Shown piece by piece: positions 10,719 to 22,200 of a stretch of 64,000 nt of DNA. Both the position numbers and the translations under genes were made by a program. The notes under the pieces were generated by a model. It was given only the letters and a program-made list of their open reading frames with translations, had not been told where the DNA came from and did no database searches. This DNA is from Ceratotherium simum simum (Eukaryota > Chordata > Mammalia > Perissodactyla > Rhinocerotidae): NCBI RefSeq assembly GCF_000283155.1, contig NW_004454178.1, forward strand, positions 9,463,720-9,527,719, in the 5' to 3' direction. Within the stretch, counting starts at the first letter, position 1; each line of letters starts with the position of its first letter.

Positions 10719-12227
10719 TCATTTCCTTCCCAGTTCCTCGTCTACCAGACTTGTGCAATGTGGACAGACCACAGGCCTCACACACCTCAGCCTCGTGGTT
10801 TTGGTGGGAAAGTCTGCCTGCCCATCCCTCATGCAGGTTTCTGGAGCATGGAGCCTGGACATGAGCTCCATCTTCCTGGTCTTCACATCTTGAGTGACAT
10901 TATCCTTCCAGAACAGTCCTACAGGGTGAAAGGACAGAATGAGTTGACACTTGGAACAGTCTGACTGGCGCACCCCAGAAACCAGAGTGTGGTTAGGATT
11001 TCTGCCTTCCCCAAAGTGCAAAGGGACCACAGGGCATTGGAGGGATCCAGAGACTCGCTGGGGTACAGGAGTCTGCCTTCTGCCCACCTTAGCATTTGAA
11101 TCTCTGCTCTCACTAGCTCTGTGACCCTGGGAAACTTAATTAAACTTGCTGATCTTCAGTTTTCTCATCCATGAAATGACAAACCTCATAAGGTTGTTGG
11201 GAGAATCAAAGGAGATAATGCATGTAAGTTTCTTAGCACAGTACTTGGCATGTGATCAGTCATCAAATGGGAATTTAATAATGATGCTGCCATGAGAATT
11301 AAATGAGGTCGAGGATGTACAGAGTGCTTTTAAAACACTAAGGCATAACTCACACATTAGACACCATGATCATTAGCAGTAGTAATTTGAACTCAAAGCA
11401 GATCTCCCTTCTGAACCCTGCAACCACGAAACTCTGCTTTCGGGAAGAGTCAGAAAGTTTTTCCCAAGCAATCACCTCCCACTCGACCCCCATCTTTCAC
11501 ATCTTCTATTTGCCATACACTCTGAGCTGCCCACCCCCCCCAGTTCAGAGTCTGGGATATGTGTGGGCAGAGGAGAGGTGCTGGCTGGGGACCCCATGGT
11601 TCCTGGCTCTGGAGCACTCGGACAGCACCAGGGGCTTGGGCTAGTCCCAGGGAGATGGATGCTGGCTCTTCCAGGGGCTTCTAGTCCCCTCTACTGTGCT
11701 CCTTTAAAGAGTCCAAGTGAGAACAGCCCCCCTGCAAAGGTTGGGAGATCACCACCCCTGTCTTGCCCAGGGTCTGGGCGGGTGAGGCTCCAGAGGTGGG
11801 TATGATGAGAAAGCTTTAGGAGAGAAGTTTGAGGCGGAAAGCTTTTAATGTCAAGTTGGGGATTCCCTCCCGACTCCTATATGTGACAGGCCCAGCCTCT
11901 CTCCTCCAGCTCTTCCCGTCTCGCCTGGGGGCACACGCTGCTGGAGTACACCTTGGCAGTTTCAGAAGACCAGGTTGATGACCTCCTGGAGGGGCCCGTC
12001 CAGACACACTCCCACTGGGCTCTGTCCCTCTAAGGACACAAAAGCCTTCAAAAGGTCTCAGTTGCAGAGGAGCAGCACCCTCTCCACTGTCACTCCCAGA
12101 TCCCTCCCCTTCCCAGTTATCCGCCCCCTCTCCCCAACTTCCACCCTTCGTCTCTTCATCCTCTGTGGCTCACTCACCCTTGGCACCGACTTCCAGGTAA
12201 GAGCAGAGTCTTCTGGCAAAGGGCAAC
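10719..12227 (-). pseudogene. RESP18: RESP18 exons with in-frame stop (likely inactivated gene)
   Basis: RESP18 is a small secretory-granule protein of endocrine cells, related to the N-terminal (RESP18-homology) domain of the receptor-like phosphatase PTPRN. Three exons are seen on the minus strand: 12227-12178 (RRLCSYLEV), 12029-11925 (VGVCLDGPLQEV, later QGVLQQ) and 10918 to a stop at 10719 (LFWKDNVTQDV, then MELMSRLHAPE). Joined by phase, the last two align without a gap over 57 positions to human PTPRN as I recall it (VGV....PL..V, QGVL.Q, GL.W.D..TQ.V, ME...RL..PE), about 40% identical. A TGA at 11964-11962 interrupts this conserved block, and the intron after it begins with GC rather than GT. 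The acceptors at 12228, 12030 and 10919 look good. The position between PTPRN and DNPEP fits synteny. No signal-peptide exon was found. A truncated but expressed protein, or a base error, remains possible. Confidence 0.68.
11105..11300 (+). repeat. MIR fragment in a RESP18 intron
   Basis: Contains the MIR core phrases 'agctctgtgaccctggg' and 'ttctcatccatgaaatg'. It falls between the RESP18-like exons at 10918 and 11925. Confidence 0.6.
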
Positions 12228-12379
12228 CTGTGCATGGACAGAGGAGCAGAACCTCAGACAGCTACAAAAATTAAAGGGACAGACAGGCAGACAGGCTAGG
12301 GATGAGGGAAGAAGTTGAACTGCTTCCTGGGAGGAGAACTGGAAAGAGTTCTGGAATCATCATAAAAATAAAGCATGGA

Positions 12380-12630
12380 GGGGGCCGGCCCGGTGGCGTA
12401 GCGGTTAAGTGCGTGGGCTCCGCTGCGGTGGCCCGGGGTTCCGATCGCAGGCCTGCGCTGATGAACAGCTTGTGAAGCCATGCTGTGGCGGCGTCCCATA
12501 TAAAGTGGAGGAAGATGGGCACGGATGTTAGCCCAGGGCCAGTCTTCCTCAGCAAAAGGAGGAGGATTGGCAGATGTTAGCTCAGGGCTGATCTTCATCA
12601 CAAAAAAATAAGTAAATAAAAATAAAAATA
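12380..12630 (+). mobile_element. ERE SINE
   Basis: Two-unit tail ERE flanked by ataaagcatgga. The following 12640-12830 is unique sequence with no recognised feature. Confidence 0.9.
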
Positions 12631-12834
12631 TATAAAGCATGGAACCTGGCTTCAGACAGCTGGTGAGTCCAGGCTCTTTTCCTAGAAGCCACAGTATACC
12701 CAAGTACACAATGTGGAGAATGACCTTTCTACTATACTGTCCCTCCTCAATCCAGGTAGATGGGGTGGGTGTGGGAGAGTCCAGGAGTTTTTTTTTCCAT
12801 CCTCTCCTCCTCCAGTTCACAAGCAGATTCTAAC

Positions 12835-13722
12835 AATGATGCAAAAAGGTGAAGATCCCAATAAAAAGACAACCCAATTTTAAACCGAGGAAGGGATCTG
12901 AATAGACATTTCTCCAAAGATATTCAAATTACCAGTAAGCCCATGATAAGATGCTAAATACCATTAGCCATCAGGGAAATGCAAATCAAAACCACAATGA
13001 GATACCACTTCACACCTACTAGGACGGCTAGAATCAAAAAGACAGATCATAACAAGTGCTGGTGAGGATGTGGAGAAATTGGAACCCTTATACATGCTAG
13101 TGGGAATGTAAAGTGGTACAGCCTCCGTGGAACACAGTCTGGTAGTTCATTGAAAGCTTAAACATAGAGTTACCATATGACCCAGCAATTCCACTCCTAG
13201 GCATACACACAAGAGAAATGAAAACACATGTCCACACAAAAACTACATGAATGTTCATAGCAGCATTATTCATAATAGCCAAGGAGTGGAAACAACCCAA
13301 TGTCCATCAACTGATGGATGGGTAAATAAAATATGGTATATCCATACAACGGAATATTATTCATTAATATAAAGAAATGAAGTACTGACACATGCTACAA
13401 CATGGATGAACCTTGAAAACATTGTGCTAAGTGAAAGAAGCCAGTCACAAAAGATTACATAGTGTATGATTCCATTTATATGAAATGTTCAGAATAGACA
13501 AATCCATGGAGATGCGAAGTAAGTTGGTAGTTGCCTAGGTCTGGGGTGCAGAGGGTATTAGAGGGGGGAATGGGTAGTGATGGCTAAAGGGCATGGGTTT
13601 CTTGGGGGGATGATGAAAATGTTATAAAATTGATTGTGGTTGCATAACTCCATGGATATACTAAAAATCATTTTAAATGGGTGAATTATATCTCAATAAA
13701 GTTGTTATCTAAAAGTCACCAA
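12835..13722 (+). mobile_element. L1 3' end, sense
   Basis: Typical decayed L1 ORF2 3' end and 3' UTR (gataccacttcacacctac; later ctcaataaagttg). Full of stops. Confidence 0.8.
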
Positions 13723-13979
13723 TAAATTTAGTTTAACAAAATAGAAGTATTATCGCTTAACACAACTTTCCCAAGCTTTAGTTAGTTGAGAACCACCGAT
13801 GTGATTTTTGGCTTATCTTTGTAGCATTGTACTATTATTGGCTTACTCTTCGAAGTTGACTCATGTTTTTTATTTAAGTAAAATTATTTTGAAAGGAAAT
13901 TTTGCCACTGTAAATGAAAAACCAGTATTTCTTTACATAGATGGAAGATGATTATAAAAAATAAATTACAAAGCAGAGA

Positions 13980-15000
13980 AAGAGAGAGAGAGAGCCTAGC
14001 ACCCCACCATGGGGAAAGGGCCTTCGGGAGGGGAGCTGGGTCTTTGAGGCAGCAGTCCAGGACTGACAGGTAAAAGGAGCGACCCTGGGCACAGGCCTGC
14101 TGTCACTAGTACTGAAACTCGGGGCCGGGCGGTGGGGTCTTGGTCTGGAGGTGACTCTCGAAAGGAAGGCCAGGCATGCGCACAGGGCCTGACTCCCTTC
14201 GTGCCCATCCAGCACTCTGCGAACCCCCAGCGGCGCCGCAGGAGGTCCTCTGCATTGGTCTCCAAGCTCAAGAACCCGCGGAGGAACGGTGGAGGAGGAG
14301 GGCCCCCCCCAACCCCGCATCCTCTGTTGCGCCCTCCCGCAGCCGCCCCTCTCATCTGAGATCGCGTCGCCCCAACCTCCCTTCCCCAGGTCGGGACGGG
14401 ATGCCTGCGGGCCCAGCTCCTTCTGCGACCCCTTAGCGCCGAGCTCCTCCACGGTGGCCCCTCGCGAGTGCCGTTTCTCCGGTGGCCTCGTGGCCCGGAT
14501 CGGTGTCTCTTGGCCCACTCGGGGGTCCCCTCCATTCCTCCTGCCGAACTCTCCATCTCCCCTTGAGCCCGCTTCTCTTCGGTCCCACCCCCATCTTCCG
14601 ATTTTTAACCCCGCCTCCAAGATGCCCTCTAACTTTCTCACCCTATCCCCCACAATTTCCCGAGCCTCCGAGCTTTGTGCGCTCACCGCCCCCGCAACTC
14701 CTCCTCCGGGGACCGCCCCGCCCTTCCTGCAGCTTTCCTCCCGACCGTGAGGACTAACGGCATCCCAGCCCCGGGGCGGCTGCTCAACAGCAGGAAGCAC
14801 GGCCTCAAACGCGTCCCCGCAGGCCCCTGGGCCCCCCGCGCCTCCCGCACCCTCAGCGGCCGCGGCAGGGTCTCCCCGGGCGCGCGCGCTCCACCGTCCG
14901 AACCGCGGCGACTGCGGCCCCACTGAAGCGGCGGCTGTGCGCGCCCCTCGCCCGCGGCGCCGCCGATCTCGGCGGGTGGTAACAAGGCCACCAACCCCGG
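13980..15000. promoter_or_regulatory. CpG island without an assigned gene
   Basis: About 1 kb is GC-rich and dense in CpG, sharply set off from AT-rich L1 sequence on the left. Long open frames exist on both strands, including 323 codons on minus ending at 13952. They are low-complexity Gly/Arg/Pro/Ala and look like the by-product of GC content. A minus-strand donor (GCG|GTGAGC at 14687/14686) follows an open frame that starts with ATG at 14994. Its phase fits the RESP18-like exon beginning at 12227. The island may be the promoter of RESP18 or of a non-coding transcript. No TATA-like box stands out. Confidence 0.7.
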
Positions 15001-15102
15001 CTCTCCTGGTCTTGGCGTCAGAGTGAGGCTTTAAGAGTGGGCTGCTCTGGAATACAGTTGACCCTCCTCTCTAGAATCCCCACCAGGCAACCCTCCGACT
15101 CC

Positions 15103-15116
15103 CAGCGCGCGCGCGC

Positions 15117-15167
<51 letters not shown>
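15103..15167. repeat. (GC)n-(AC)n dinucleotide tract
   Basis: About six GC units run directly into 23 or so AC units. Alternating purine-pyrimidine, next to the CpG island. From 15170 to 16600 I see only unique sequence with weak MIR-like patches. Confidence 0.95.
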
Positions 15168-15169
<2 letters not shown>

Positions 15170-16599
15170 CATCGCCTGCATCCCCCTCCTTATCTCCAAG
15201 GATTAAAGATGGGGGTGAGGAGGGGCGAGTTAATATCATCCGTAATTGCACATCGGTAAACAGCACCTGTCATTCGTGAGAAGCAGGGTCCCGTACTTGG
15301 GTACTCGTTAAGGTGGTCGGCTCCGAGTGAGGCGGCCAGGGGTCAGATCCATCTGTAGGCAGCGCCTTCACTTCTCCATGCCCCGGCTCATCTCTAAGAT
15401 GAGGATGATGATAGTATCTTGCGCACAGCGTTCTTACACGGATTCATTAGTTTAATGCCTGTGAAGCATTTAGAAACATAAGCGGACTCGCTCATAGTTA
15501 AGTGCCCAGTTAACCCTAGCCCTTCTGTTCTCTGCCTCTGCCTGTCTCGGGCACGCAGTAGGCATTGACGTGGTTTCTCCCTGCAAAACGTTTCTCCTGT
15601 TAGTCCACATTTTTTCCAGACCCCATGCCACCTCCCTGGTTCCAACCACCACCACCTTTTCCCTCTTACTGTGATTGCCTGTCACCTGGTGGCTTGGAAT
15701 AACTGATAACTTGGGATGTGTTGCAGGAGCCTAGAGCAGGGTCTGTACACTGTCAGCCCTTAAAGTGTTCCTTCTCCCTACACATCACTATCATTTCCTT
15801 TCCCTCAGGACACTTATCACTATAATGCCTCCTTCCTTTTTCACTTGTTTATTTCTGTCTCCCCACCGGAGTGTAAGTTCCAAGAGGCAGGGGACATGTC
15901 TGTTTCGTTTACTATCACACCCTCCATGTCTTGCTCGAGACACATCTCAGAGCGGATGCTCAAAAAAGATTTTGGGTCCAGGGACATGTAGGAAACTTCC
16001 CTGCCTCAGAGTTCTCATTGTTAAATGGGCATCTCATGAGGGTGATTGTGAAAATGAAATGACGTGATGGATGTGAAAACAGCCTCACGCTATGCAAAGA
16101 CATCGTGAGTGGAATTTGGCTTCACTTCAGCTTCAGCCGCTGTGGAGTGAGTGGAAGACCTTGAAACTCAGGGGGCCAGGCTGGTCTGGTAGAGAATCAG
16201 GAGCAGAACCCAGGAGTCTGCTTCACAGCTCATCAGGGGGAAGGGGTGAAAGACCTCAGCTAGTCCCAGAGAACAGAGGCCGCCCACCCTGATGGGGAGA
16301 GGGGAGCCCTGAGGCGGCCCCGCCAAAGCTGGACTCAGGCTTGCAGGCTCCCCAGGAACTTCCTGGCTGTGGGTCATCTTGGCCGAGAGGCAATGAGCGA
16401 GGCATGGGCCTCCGTTACTGGGCCTCCTCTTGGATGTCCAGGGGGAGATACTCTCATGGTGTCGACGTCTGCAAGACCCGGACCTCAACCCTTTGTCAGG
16501 CAACAGGGGCTTCTCTCAAGTACATGATCGTCCCTGGTGGGAATCTCCTGGAAAAGAGGCAGCTCCTGGGGGATGGATCAGAACTAGGTGGGTATCTGG

Positions 16600-16765
16600 A
16601 CTTGCGCCTGTGTGTGTGTGTTTATATGTATCAATGTGTATTGTATGCCTGTGTGTTTGTGTATGTTTGTGTGTATATGTAGGCTTGTGTGTATGTGGGG
16701 GATGTATTTGTGTATAGGTGTGTGTGTATATGCATATGTGTGTATGTGCAGTGTATTTATATTCA
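16600..16765. repeat. Degenerate TG-rich simple repeat
   Basis: Imperfect (TG)n with interspersed TATA. The cysteine/valine-rich open frames across it are artefacts of the repeat. Confidence 0.85.
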
Positions 16766-16774
16766 TATCTCTTG

Positions 16775-17130
16775 CTCTATTGCTCCAGAACAAGTCACCC
16801 CAGAGCTTAGTAGCTTACAACAATAAACATCTATCTCACAGTTTCTGTGGACTGGGAATCTGAGGGAGGCTCAGCTGGGGATTTCTGGTTCAGGGTCTCT
16901 CATGAAGTTGTAGTGAAGATGTCAGCCAGGGCTGTATTCATCTGAACACTTGACTGGGGCTGGAAGATCCACCTCCACTGTGGCTCTCCCACCCTCCTGG
17001 CAACTTGGTGCTGGCTGTTGGCATGAGGCCTCAGTTCCTTGCCAGATCAGCCTCTCCATAGGGCTGCTTGAGTGTCCTCACAGCACAGCAGCTGGCTTCC
17101 TCTAGAGCAAGTGACCCAAGAGAGAGAGAA
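16775..17130. repeat. Old interspersed repeat, family not assigned
   Basis: Resembles a common mammalian repeat (cagggtctctcatgaagttg; ccatagggctgc), but I cannot name the family with confidence. Confidence 0.4.
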
Positions 17131-17148
17131 CAGGCAGAAGTCACCATA

Positions 17149-17385
17149 TTTTTTTGTGTGTGTGTGAGGAATATCAGCCCTGAGCTAACATCCATGCCAA
17201 TCCTCCTCTTTTTGCCGAGGAAGATTGGCCCTGGGCTAACATCTGTGCCTATCTTCCTCCACTTTATATGCGACCCTGCCACAGCATGGCCCGACAAGCG
17301 GTGCATCAGTGCGCGCCCGGGATCCGAACCCTGGCCACCAGCAGCAGAGTGTGCGCACTTAACCGCTCCGCCACGGGGCTGGCCC
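17149..17385 (-). mobile_element. ERE SINE
   Basis: Reverse two-unit-tail ERE with box B and box A at its right end, flanked by catattttttt. Confidence 0.9.
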
Positions 17386-17389
17386 TCAT

Positions 17390-17790
17390 ATTTTTTTTTT
17401 TATTGATGTCATACTAGTCTATAACATTGTGAAATTTTAGTTGTACGTTATTGTTTGTCAGTCACCAAATAAATGCGTCCCCTGACCCCTTGTGCCCACC
17501 CCCCAACCCCCTTGCCCCTAGTAACCACCAAAGTGTTCTCTCTGTCCATGTGTTAGTGTATCTTCCACATATGAGTGAAATCATACCGTGTTTGTCTTTC
17601 TCTGTCTGGCTTATTTTGCTTAACATAATACTGTCCAGGTCCATCCATGTTGTTGCAAATGGGACGATTTTGTCTTTTTTATGGCTGAGTAGTATTCCAT
17701 TGTATATATATACCACATCTTCTTTATCCACTCATCAGTCAAGGGACACTTGGGTTGCTTCCACAGAAGTTACCGTATTTTTAGAATCTA
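17390..17790 (-). mobile_element. L1 3' end, antisense, relatively young
   Basis: Reverse complement of the same L1 3' end found at 56776-57402, including the C-terminal ORF2 part (VPFATTWMDL) and the 3' UTR. Confidence 0.85.
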
Positions 17791-17929
17791 TCCTTGGAAG
17801 TCACATACCATCACTTCTGCCGTGTTCTAACCCCGATACATTGTGGGAAATTACTACACAAAGGCATGAATAACAGGAGGTAAGGATCATTGGAGGCCAT
17901 CTTGGAAGACGGGTACCAGGTGCAGTATG

Positions 17930-18285
17930 TGCGTGCAGGTGTGTGTGGAGTTGTGTGTGTTTGTGTTTTTATGTGGGTTTGTATGTATAGGTATATATGT
18001 TTTGTGTGTGCATAGATGAATGGATATGTTTCGATCTGTTTTGTGGCATGTATATTTATTTGTGTATATGTATGTGTGTGCCCATGAGTATATGTTGTGT
18101 GTGTGTGCATATATGTTTGTGTATGTGCATTTGTGTATGTGTATATATGTCTATGTGTATGTGTGTGTACATGTGTATATGTTATGTTTATGTCTGTGTG
18201 TAGGTATATGAATATGTGTGCATGAGCATGGGCATGTTGTGTTTTTGTGTGTGTATAAATGTGTGCTGGCACACACACGCAAGCT
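17930..18285. repeat. Degenerate (TG/TATG)n repeat
   Basis: About 350 bp of imperfect TG-rich simple sequence. Open frames across it are low-complexity on both strands. Confidence 0.85.
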
Positions 18286-18584
18286 TAGAAGTGTCACCTG
18301 CTATGTGGAGGAAAGCTGGGAGCCAGGAGTAGGGGTACCCAGGGGAGGAGTCCCTCTTATTCCTGAGACAGCACATGAATGGAGGGATCTAGAGTCTGGA
18401 GAACAAGTTCTCCTTCGTATCCAGAGTAGGTAGATTCGTGGACCTCTCTGCATTTGGCTCCCCTTTGTCCAGGCTTTCTTTCTGGTTCATTTTTGTTTGA
18501 ACATTTCAGTCTTCCTAGAGCTGTGCACTAAGGGAGCAGAGGAAGGGCCCTCTCTAGTCCCTGGAAGCTGCGTTCGGTGGAGAG

Positions 18585-18600
18585 CAGCGCCCCCTGGGGG
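18585..18600 (-). promoter_or_regulatory. Strong CTCF-type motif
   Basis: The minus strand reads CCCCCAGGGGGCGCTG, a nearly exact match to the CTCF core consensus. It lies in non-repeat sequence between the CpG island and DNPEP. Occupancy cannot be inferred from sequence alone. Confidence 0.6.
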
Positions 18601-19119
18601 ATACAAGGGGAGCCGACCAGGGGAAGGGGATTTTCCTGGAGAGCGATTGGCCTTCTCATCTGTTCTCTGCCCATCCTGAGCTTCTGGGGTTTACTAGGCA
18701 AGAAGGAGGCATTTCTTCACTTCTAATAATCCAGTCACCTTAGAAGCAACTCCTCTCCTCTTTCAATTTAGAATGTTTCTGGTGCCAACTTTTGTATTTG
18801 GAGGACTTTATTTTTTTTCTCTTTTTTAAAAAGTATTTTTACCTTATGATTGTGAAAAGTAGCACAGATAAACAAAAGTGGATAACATATAAAGGTGCAT
18901 ATCAACAGATGATTAGAGCGAGAACAACCATGTCATACTCTCCAGGCAACAGAACCCTGCCAACACCCCAGAAATACAACCCTCCCTCTCCTCCCCTTCC
19001 TCCCAAAGTTACTCCCTCTCCTGACTTTGAGAGTATAATGTCCTTCCTTATTTTTGTCATTGTGCAACATAAGTAAGTACACATTTCTAGAGAGTAGTGT
19101 TTAGAAATGTAATTATACA

Positions 19120-19560
19120 GCATATTAACTTCCTAGGGCTGCTGCAACAAATTACCACTAGGTTGGTGTCTTAAAACAACAGAAATTTATTCTCCCATGG
19201 TTCTGGGCGCCAGATATCCGAAATCAAGGTGTTGGCAGGGCCGTGCTCCCTCCAAAGACCCTTCTTTGCCTCTTCCAGCTTCTGGGGACTCCTGGCTTCC
19301 TTGGCTTGTGGCAGCATTGCTCCAATCTCTGCCTCCATCTCCATATCGCCTTCTTCCCTGTGTCTCCGTGTGTCCAAATCTCTCTCTCTTTTGTCTTATA
19401 AAGACACTAATCATTGGATTTAGGGCCCACCCTAAATCCAGGATGATTTCATCTCAAGATCCTTGACTAATTACATCTGCAAGACCCTATTTCCAAATTA
19501 GGACACATTCTAAGGTTCCAGGTAGACATGAGTTTTCGGGAGACACTATTCAACTCACTA
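19120..19560 (-). mobile_element. MaLR-like LTR, antisense
   Basis: Contains ttcctagggctgctgcaaca and aaacaacagaaatttattct, the reverse end of a common LTR-type repeat. Closely similar in layout to 25605-26098. Confidence 0.6.
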
Positions 19561-19599
19561 AATACAATATGTATTATTTTGTGCTGATTCTTTTGTTCA

Positions 19600-22200
19600 A
19601 CCTATTTTAAAGACTCATCCATATTGTTGAATGTGATTGCATTTTATTCATTTTCATTGCCGTATAGCCTTCCATTGTGTGATAACGTTGCATTACAATT
19701 TAGAGTAGGATGTACTGTGAAGCTAACGAAACTTCAGCTTTAAGAGTCCTCATTTTCACAGATCCCTTTCAAGGCTCTGGGAGGATCCCTAGCAATGTGT
19801 TCACATGATCAAATATTTTTGTATGATTTGCAAAAATAATTTGTTATGATATATTTTTTCATTCTAGTTACACTTTTTTCTTGCCTAATTGCTCTGGATA
19901 GAAGCTCCAGTATAATATTGACTGAAAGTGGCAAGTAGACATCCTTGTCTTGTTCCTAATCTTAAGGGGAAAGCTTTCAGTCTTCCATCATTAAGTATGA
20001 TGTTATCTGAAGGGTTTCTCATAGATATCCCTTATCAATTTGAGGGAGTTCCCTTATCTTTCTGGGTGTTGATTATTTTTATCACAGAAGGATGTTGGAT
20101 TTTGTCCAATGCTTTTTCTGCATCTATTGAGATGATCACATGGTATTTGTTCTTTGTTCTATTAGTATGGTGTTTTACATTGATTTTCATAAGTTGAACT
20201 AACCTTGCATTCCTGGGATAAATCCCACTTTGTCATGGTGTATAGTCCTTTTTACTTGTTGCTGGATTCAGTTTGCTATTTCGTTGAGAATTTTTACATC
20301 TATATTGATAAAGGATGAATTTCTTCCCTTTTCTTTTCACGTGATATCTTTGTCTGGTTTTGGTATCAGTGTAATACTGATGTTCTCTCCTCTTTTGCTT
20401 TTTGGAAGAGTTTGTCAAGAATTGGTGTTCATTCTTCCTTAAATGTTTGTCCTCATTCTAATTAAATATCTGCTTTTATGCTAAATTTTTTATTTGTAAT
20501 TTTGTATTCTATTTAAAGAGGGTCCCCAAATTGTATATGTTTCAGCCCCCCCAAAACTTGGATCTCTCCCAGTAGCCATTGTATTATTCATGGGCCCTTG
20601 GGTTGTTTCCAGTTTGGGACTCTTATGAACAGTGCTGCTATGAACATTCTTGCACGTCTCCTGGTGCACATGCAAATACATTTACTACCGTGTACACCTA
20701 GAGCAGCATGGCTGGGTCATTGAGGATAATGCCAAACTGATGTTCTAGGCTGTTGCCAATTTACACTGCCATTAACATTGTATGAGAGTTCCTGTTGCTC
20801 CGCATTCTCACCAACACTAGGTATTGTCAGATTTAAAATTTTTAGCCATTATAATGGGTGTGTAGTGGTGTCTTATTATGGTTTTAATTTATTAAAACCA
20901 TTATTTAGGTTAAACCATATGAAATTGCCATTGTGTAGGTCAAAATGGTCAAATATGGTCAATTTCACACGATTCAACCTAATATGTCTCTGATGACTAA
21001 TGACATAGAGCATGTTTTCATGTATTTAATGGCCGTTTGGATTTCTTCTTTTATGAAGTACCTGTTCAAATATTTTGCCCATTGTGCTTTTAGATGTCTG
21101 ACTTTTCTTATTGATTTGTAGGTCTTCATATACTCTGAACATGAGCCCTATGTCAATTACATGTGTTGCAAATATGTTTCACTTTGTGACTTGTCTTCTA
21201 ATTCTCTTAATGATGTCTTAATGATGTCAAATGTGCCAATATTTTCCTCTATGCTTAGTGTTCTTTGTACCGTTTAAATCTTCCCCTAACCAAGGTCATA
21301 AAGATATTCTCCTCTAATATTTTCTAAAAGCTTTATGATTTTGCCATCTACATTTAGATCTAAAATCCACTTGCAATTGATTTTGTGTTATTGTGGGAGG
21401 TAGGGTTCCAATTTCATTTTTCCATATGGATATCCAATTTTCATAGCACAATTTATTGAAAAGAGCATCTGAATTGCCACTTCTGTCATAAATCAAGTAT
21501 CAGATATTCATATGTCTCTACTGGTTCTATTTGTCAGTCTATCCTTGAACCAATAACGTACTGTCGTAATTACTATGGCTTTGTAATAAGCTTTGCTAAC
21601 TGGTAAGTCTGTTATCTTCTACAAACGTGTCTTAGCTTTTCCATATATATTATAGAATCAGCTTGTCAACTCCCACAAAAAAAAAAAAAGAAAAGCAAGG
21701 AGAGAACCTGTTGAAATTGTTATTAAGTTTGCACATTGAATTTATATATCAATTTGGAGAAATACCACTATCTTTACAAAATTGAGTTTCAAATCTACAA
21801 ATAACACATATCTTCCAAATTATTTGGACATCTGTCATATGATTTTCTGCATAGAGATCTTGCATATCTTTTATATTTATTCATACATACTTGATTTTTA
21901 TGCTTTGTAGAAGTAATCCTTTTTAAAATTTCATTGTCTAGCCATTCATTGTATGTAGAAATAGAATCGATTTTTGTAAACTGATTTTTCAGTTTATTTT
22001 GATAAACTCTCTTAGTAATTCAGATACTATTTCTTTTGGATTTTCTACATAACAAATCATATCAAAAGGAAGTTTACTCTTCCCTTTCCAGCCTAACTTT
22101 TATTCCTTTTCTTACCTTATTACCTAGCTAAGGACCTACAGTGCAATGTTAACTAGAAATAGAACAGCAGGCATCCTTGCCTTATTCTCAGTCTCAGAGG
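19600..22200 (-). mobile_element. Several old L1 fragments, antisense
   Basis: At least two reverse L1 pieces: an ORF2 C-terminus and reverse transcriptase part (19600-20490), and a second 3' part running into ORF2 sequence (20560-22200). Heavily broken. 22210-22700 resembles another old repeat that I cannot name. Confidence 0.65.

Noticed and set aside
11962..12058. TGA at 11962 as the natural end of a small protein
   Set aside because: Homology to the RESP18/PTPRN domain continues in the same frame beyond the stop and across the next intron, so a disrupted exon is more likely.
13952..14923. 323-codon open frame on the minus strand
   Set aside because: Low-complexity Gly/Arg/Pro/Ala composition, overlapping long frames on both strands and CpG-island sequence. 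No recognisable domain. The long frame is expected from high GC.
17997..18211. Cys/Val-rich and Thr/His-rich open frames
   Set aside because: Translations of degenerate TG/CA simple repeat on the two strands.
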